From the NCBI RefSeq assembly GCF_000190475.1, contig NZ_AEWH01000024.1, forward strand, positions 62,001 through 126,000: a stretch of DNA of 64,000 nucleotides. The letters are read 5' to 3'. The position numbers and the translations under genes are program-made. The DNA comes from Ornithinibacillus scapharcae TW25 (GTDB taxonomy: Bacteria > Bacillota > Bacilli > Bacillales > Amphibacillaceae). Under the pieces are notes generated by a model, which saw only the letters and a list, made by a program, of their open reading frames with translations, searched no databases and was not told the DNA's origin. Positions 63,177 to 64,000 of the stretch are shown here, one piece after another; the first letter of the stretch is position 1, and every line of letters starts with the position of its first letter.

Positions 63177-64000
63177 ATGTCAGAAAACAGAAGAATAGCA
63201 CAGGAAATTATTCAGGCTATAGGAGGAACAGAAAATATTAAATCTGTCACTCACTGTGCTACAAGACTACGTTTCATCATTCATGAAGAGGAAAAAGTGA
63301 ATAAGGATCAAGTTGAGAATGTAGATAAAGTAAAAGGGGCATTTTTCAACTCTGGTCAATACCAGATTATTCTTGGTACAGGAACAGTTAATAAGGTCTA
63401 TGAAGAAGTTGAGAAATTTGATGTGAATAAGATGACACAGGAAGAACAAAAGGAAGAAGCTAATCAACAGAGAAATAAATTCCAACGTGCCATTCGTACA
63501 TTTGGAGATGTTTTCGTCCCAATCATCCCAGTTCTAGTAGCAACCGGTTTATTTATGGGACTTCGTGGTTTATTAATGCAAGAACAAATATTATCTCTAT
63601 TTGGATTAACACCTGACGATATTTCAAGCAATTTTCTTTTATATACAGAAATCTTAACGGATACTGCATTTATTTTCTTACCTGCGTTAATTGCTTGGTC
63701 TACATTTAGAGTGTTTGGTGGAACACCGATTATTGGTATGGTTCTAGGATTAATGTTAGTTAGTCCATCGCTTCCAAATGCTTGGGGAGTTGCAACTGGC
63801 GCTGAGCCACTTTATTTCTTTGATTTTATTCCAGTAGTAGGATATCAAGGTGCAGTACTGCCGGCATTTATTGCTGGTATTATCGGGGCAAAGTTAGAGC
63901 GAGTAATTCGTAAGCGAGTTCCTGAAGCACTAGACTTAATTGTTACGCCATTCTTGACATTATTAATTATGAGTATTGCAGCATTATTTGTAATTGGTCC
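63177..64000 (+). CDS. PTS EIIBC transporter, sucrose-type (C-terminus beyond window)
   Basis: The frame starts at ATG 63177 behind GGGAGGG and runs past the window end (274 codons seen). An N-terminal EIIB domain has the phosphorylated Cys in THCATRLRF and KGAFFNSGQYQIILGTG; the EIIC part follows with FGDVFVPIIPVLVATGL and LMLVSPSLPNAWG. The pattern is that of the sucrose/trehalose (SacP/ScrA) family. With malL and the LacI gene it forms an alpha-glucoside use cluster. Substrate not decided. Confidence 0.88.
   Translation, partial: MSENRRIAQEIIQAIGGTENIKSVTHCATRLRFIIHEEEKVNKDQVENVDKVKGAFFNSGQYQIILGTGTVNKVYEEVEKFDVNKMTQEEQKEEANQQRNKFQRAIRTFGDVFVPIIPVLVATGLFMGLRGLLMQEQILSLFGLTPDDISSNFLLYTEILTDTAFIFLPALIAWSTFRVFGGTPIIGMVLGLMLVSPSLPNAWGVATGAEPLYFFDFIPVVGYQGAVLPAFIAGIIGAKLERVIRKRVPEALDLIVTPFLTLLIMSIAALFVIG

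Overview
This window is a chromosomal segment of a low-GC Gram-positive bacterium, almost certainly a Bacillaceae. I infer the Oceanobacillus/Virgibacillus/Ornithinibacillus neighbourhood; this rests on gene content only. Supporting signs are wall teichoic acid genes, an LCP ligase, an SLH-domain hydrolase, the DUF1659/DUF2922/YvrJ trio, YuiD, CcpA-type cre sites, a lysine L-box, a GlcT-type antitermination leader and a sigma-W-like promoter. I see no rRNA, tRNA, CRISPR array, insertion sequence or prophage.

Layout. 1-10 kb is cell envelope: a truncated glycerophosphotransferase, an LCP wall-polymer ligase, three tiny DUF1659/DUF2922/YvrJ genes, a lipoprotein plus GH18-SLH hydrolase pair, tagD, and a tagF-like/tagG/tagH operon. 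10-12 kb is an island in which a frameshifted NERD gene sits between two GC-rich phased repeat arrays. 12-17.6 kb holds an oligopeptide/dipeptide ABC importer, with its ATPases divergent from its binding protein and permeases. 17.7-22.5 kb holds a dCache chemoreceptor, a PHP-type tyrosine phosphatase and small membrane proteins. 22.5-27.1 kb pairs speD with a divergent five-gene envelope-stress operon (DUF4178, pspA, DUF4247, DUF350, membrane aminopropyltransferase) behind a near-consensus sigma-W promoter. 27.4-31.1 kb is a phosphotransferase gene and a cytochrome bd operon with a 35-residue CydS-like subunit. 31.1-34.6 kb is a lysine riboswitch, a YfcC-family transporter, a third array and an M20 amidohydrolase.

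35.4-40 kb is glycerol/dihydroxyacetone use (glpF, glpK, dhaK, dhaL, dhaM). 40-44 kb is a formamidase-family enzyme and a GlcNAc/glucose PTS operon under RAT antitermination, followed by a fourth array. 44.5-54.7 kb is a carbohydrate region: TRAP transporter, sugar isomerase/epimerase, LacI regulator with paired operators, Gfo/Idh dehydrogenase and a three-gene sugar ABC importer. 54.9-60 kb is small membrane proteins, yuiD, a second chemoreceptor behind a structured leader, and a cheX-like/cheY pair. 60-64 kb is an oligo-1,6-glucosidase, a LacI regulator, four LacI-type operators and a truncated PTS EIIBC gene.

The most unusual signal is the set of four intergenic arrays (about 10.03-10.40, 11.59-11.98, 32.92-33.40 and 44.12-44.37 kb). 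Each repeats a short GC-rich core of the type TCGCGCGA about every 20-21 bp, close to two helical turns, while the bases between cores mostly vary. I know of no named element with this design.
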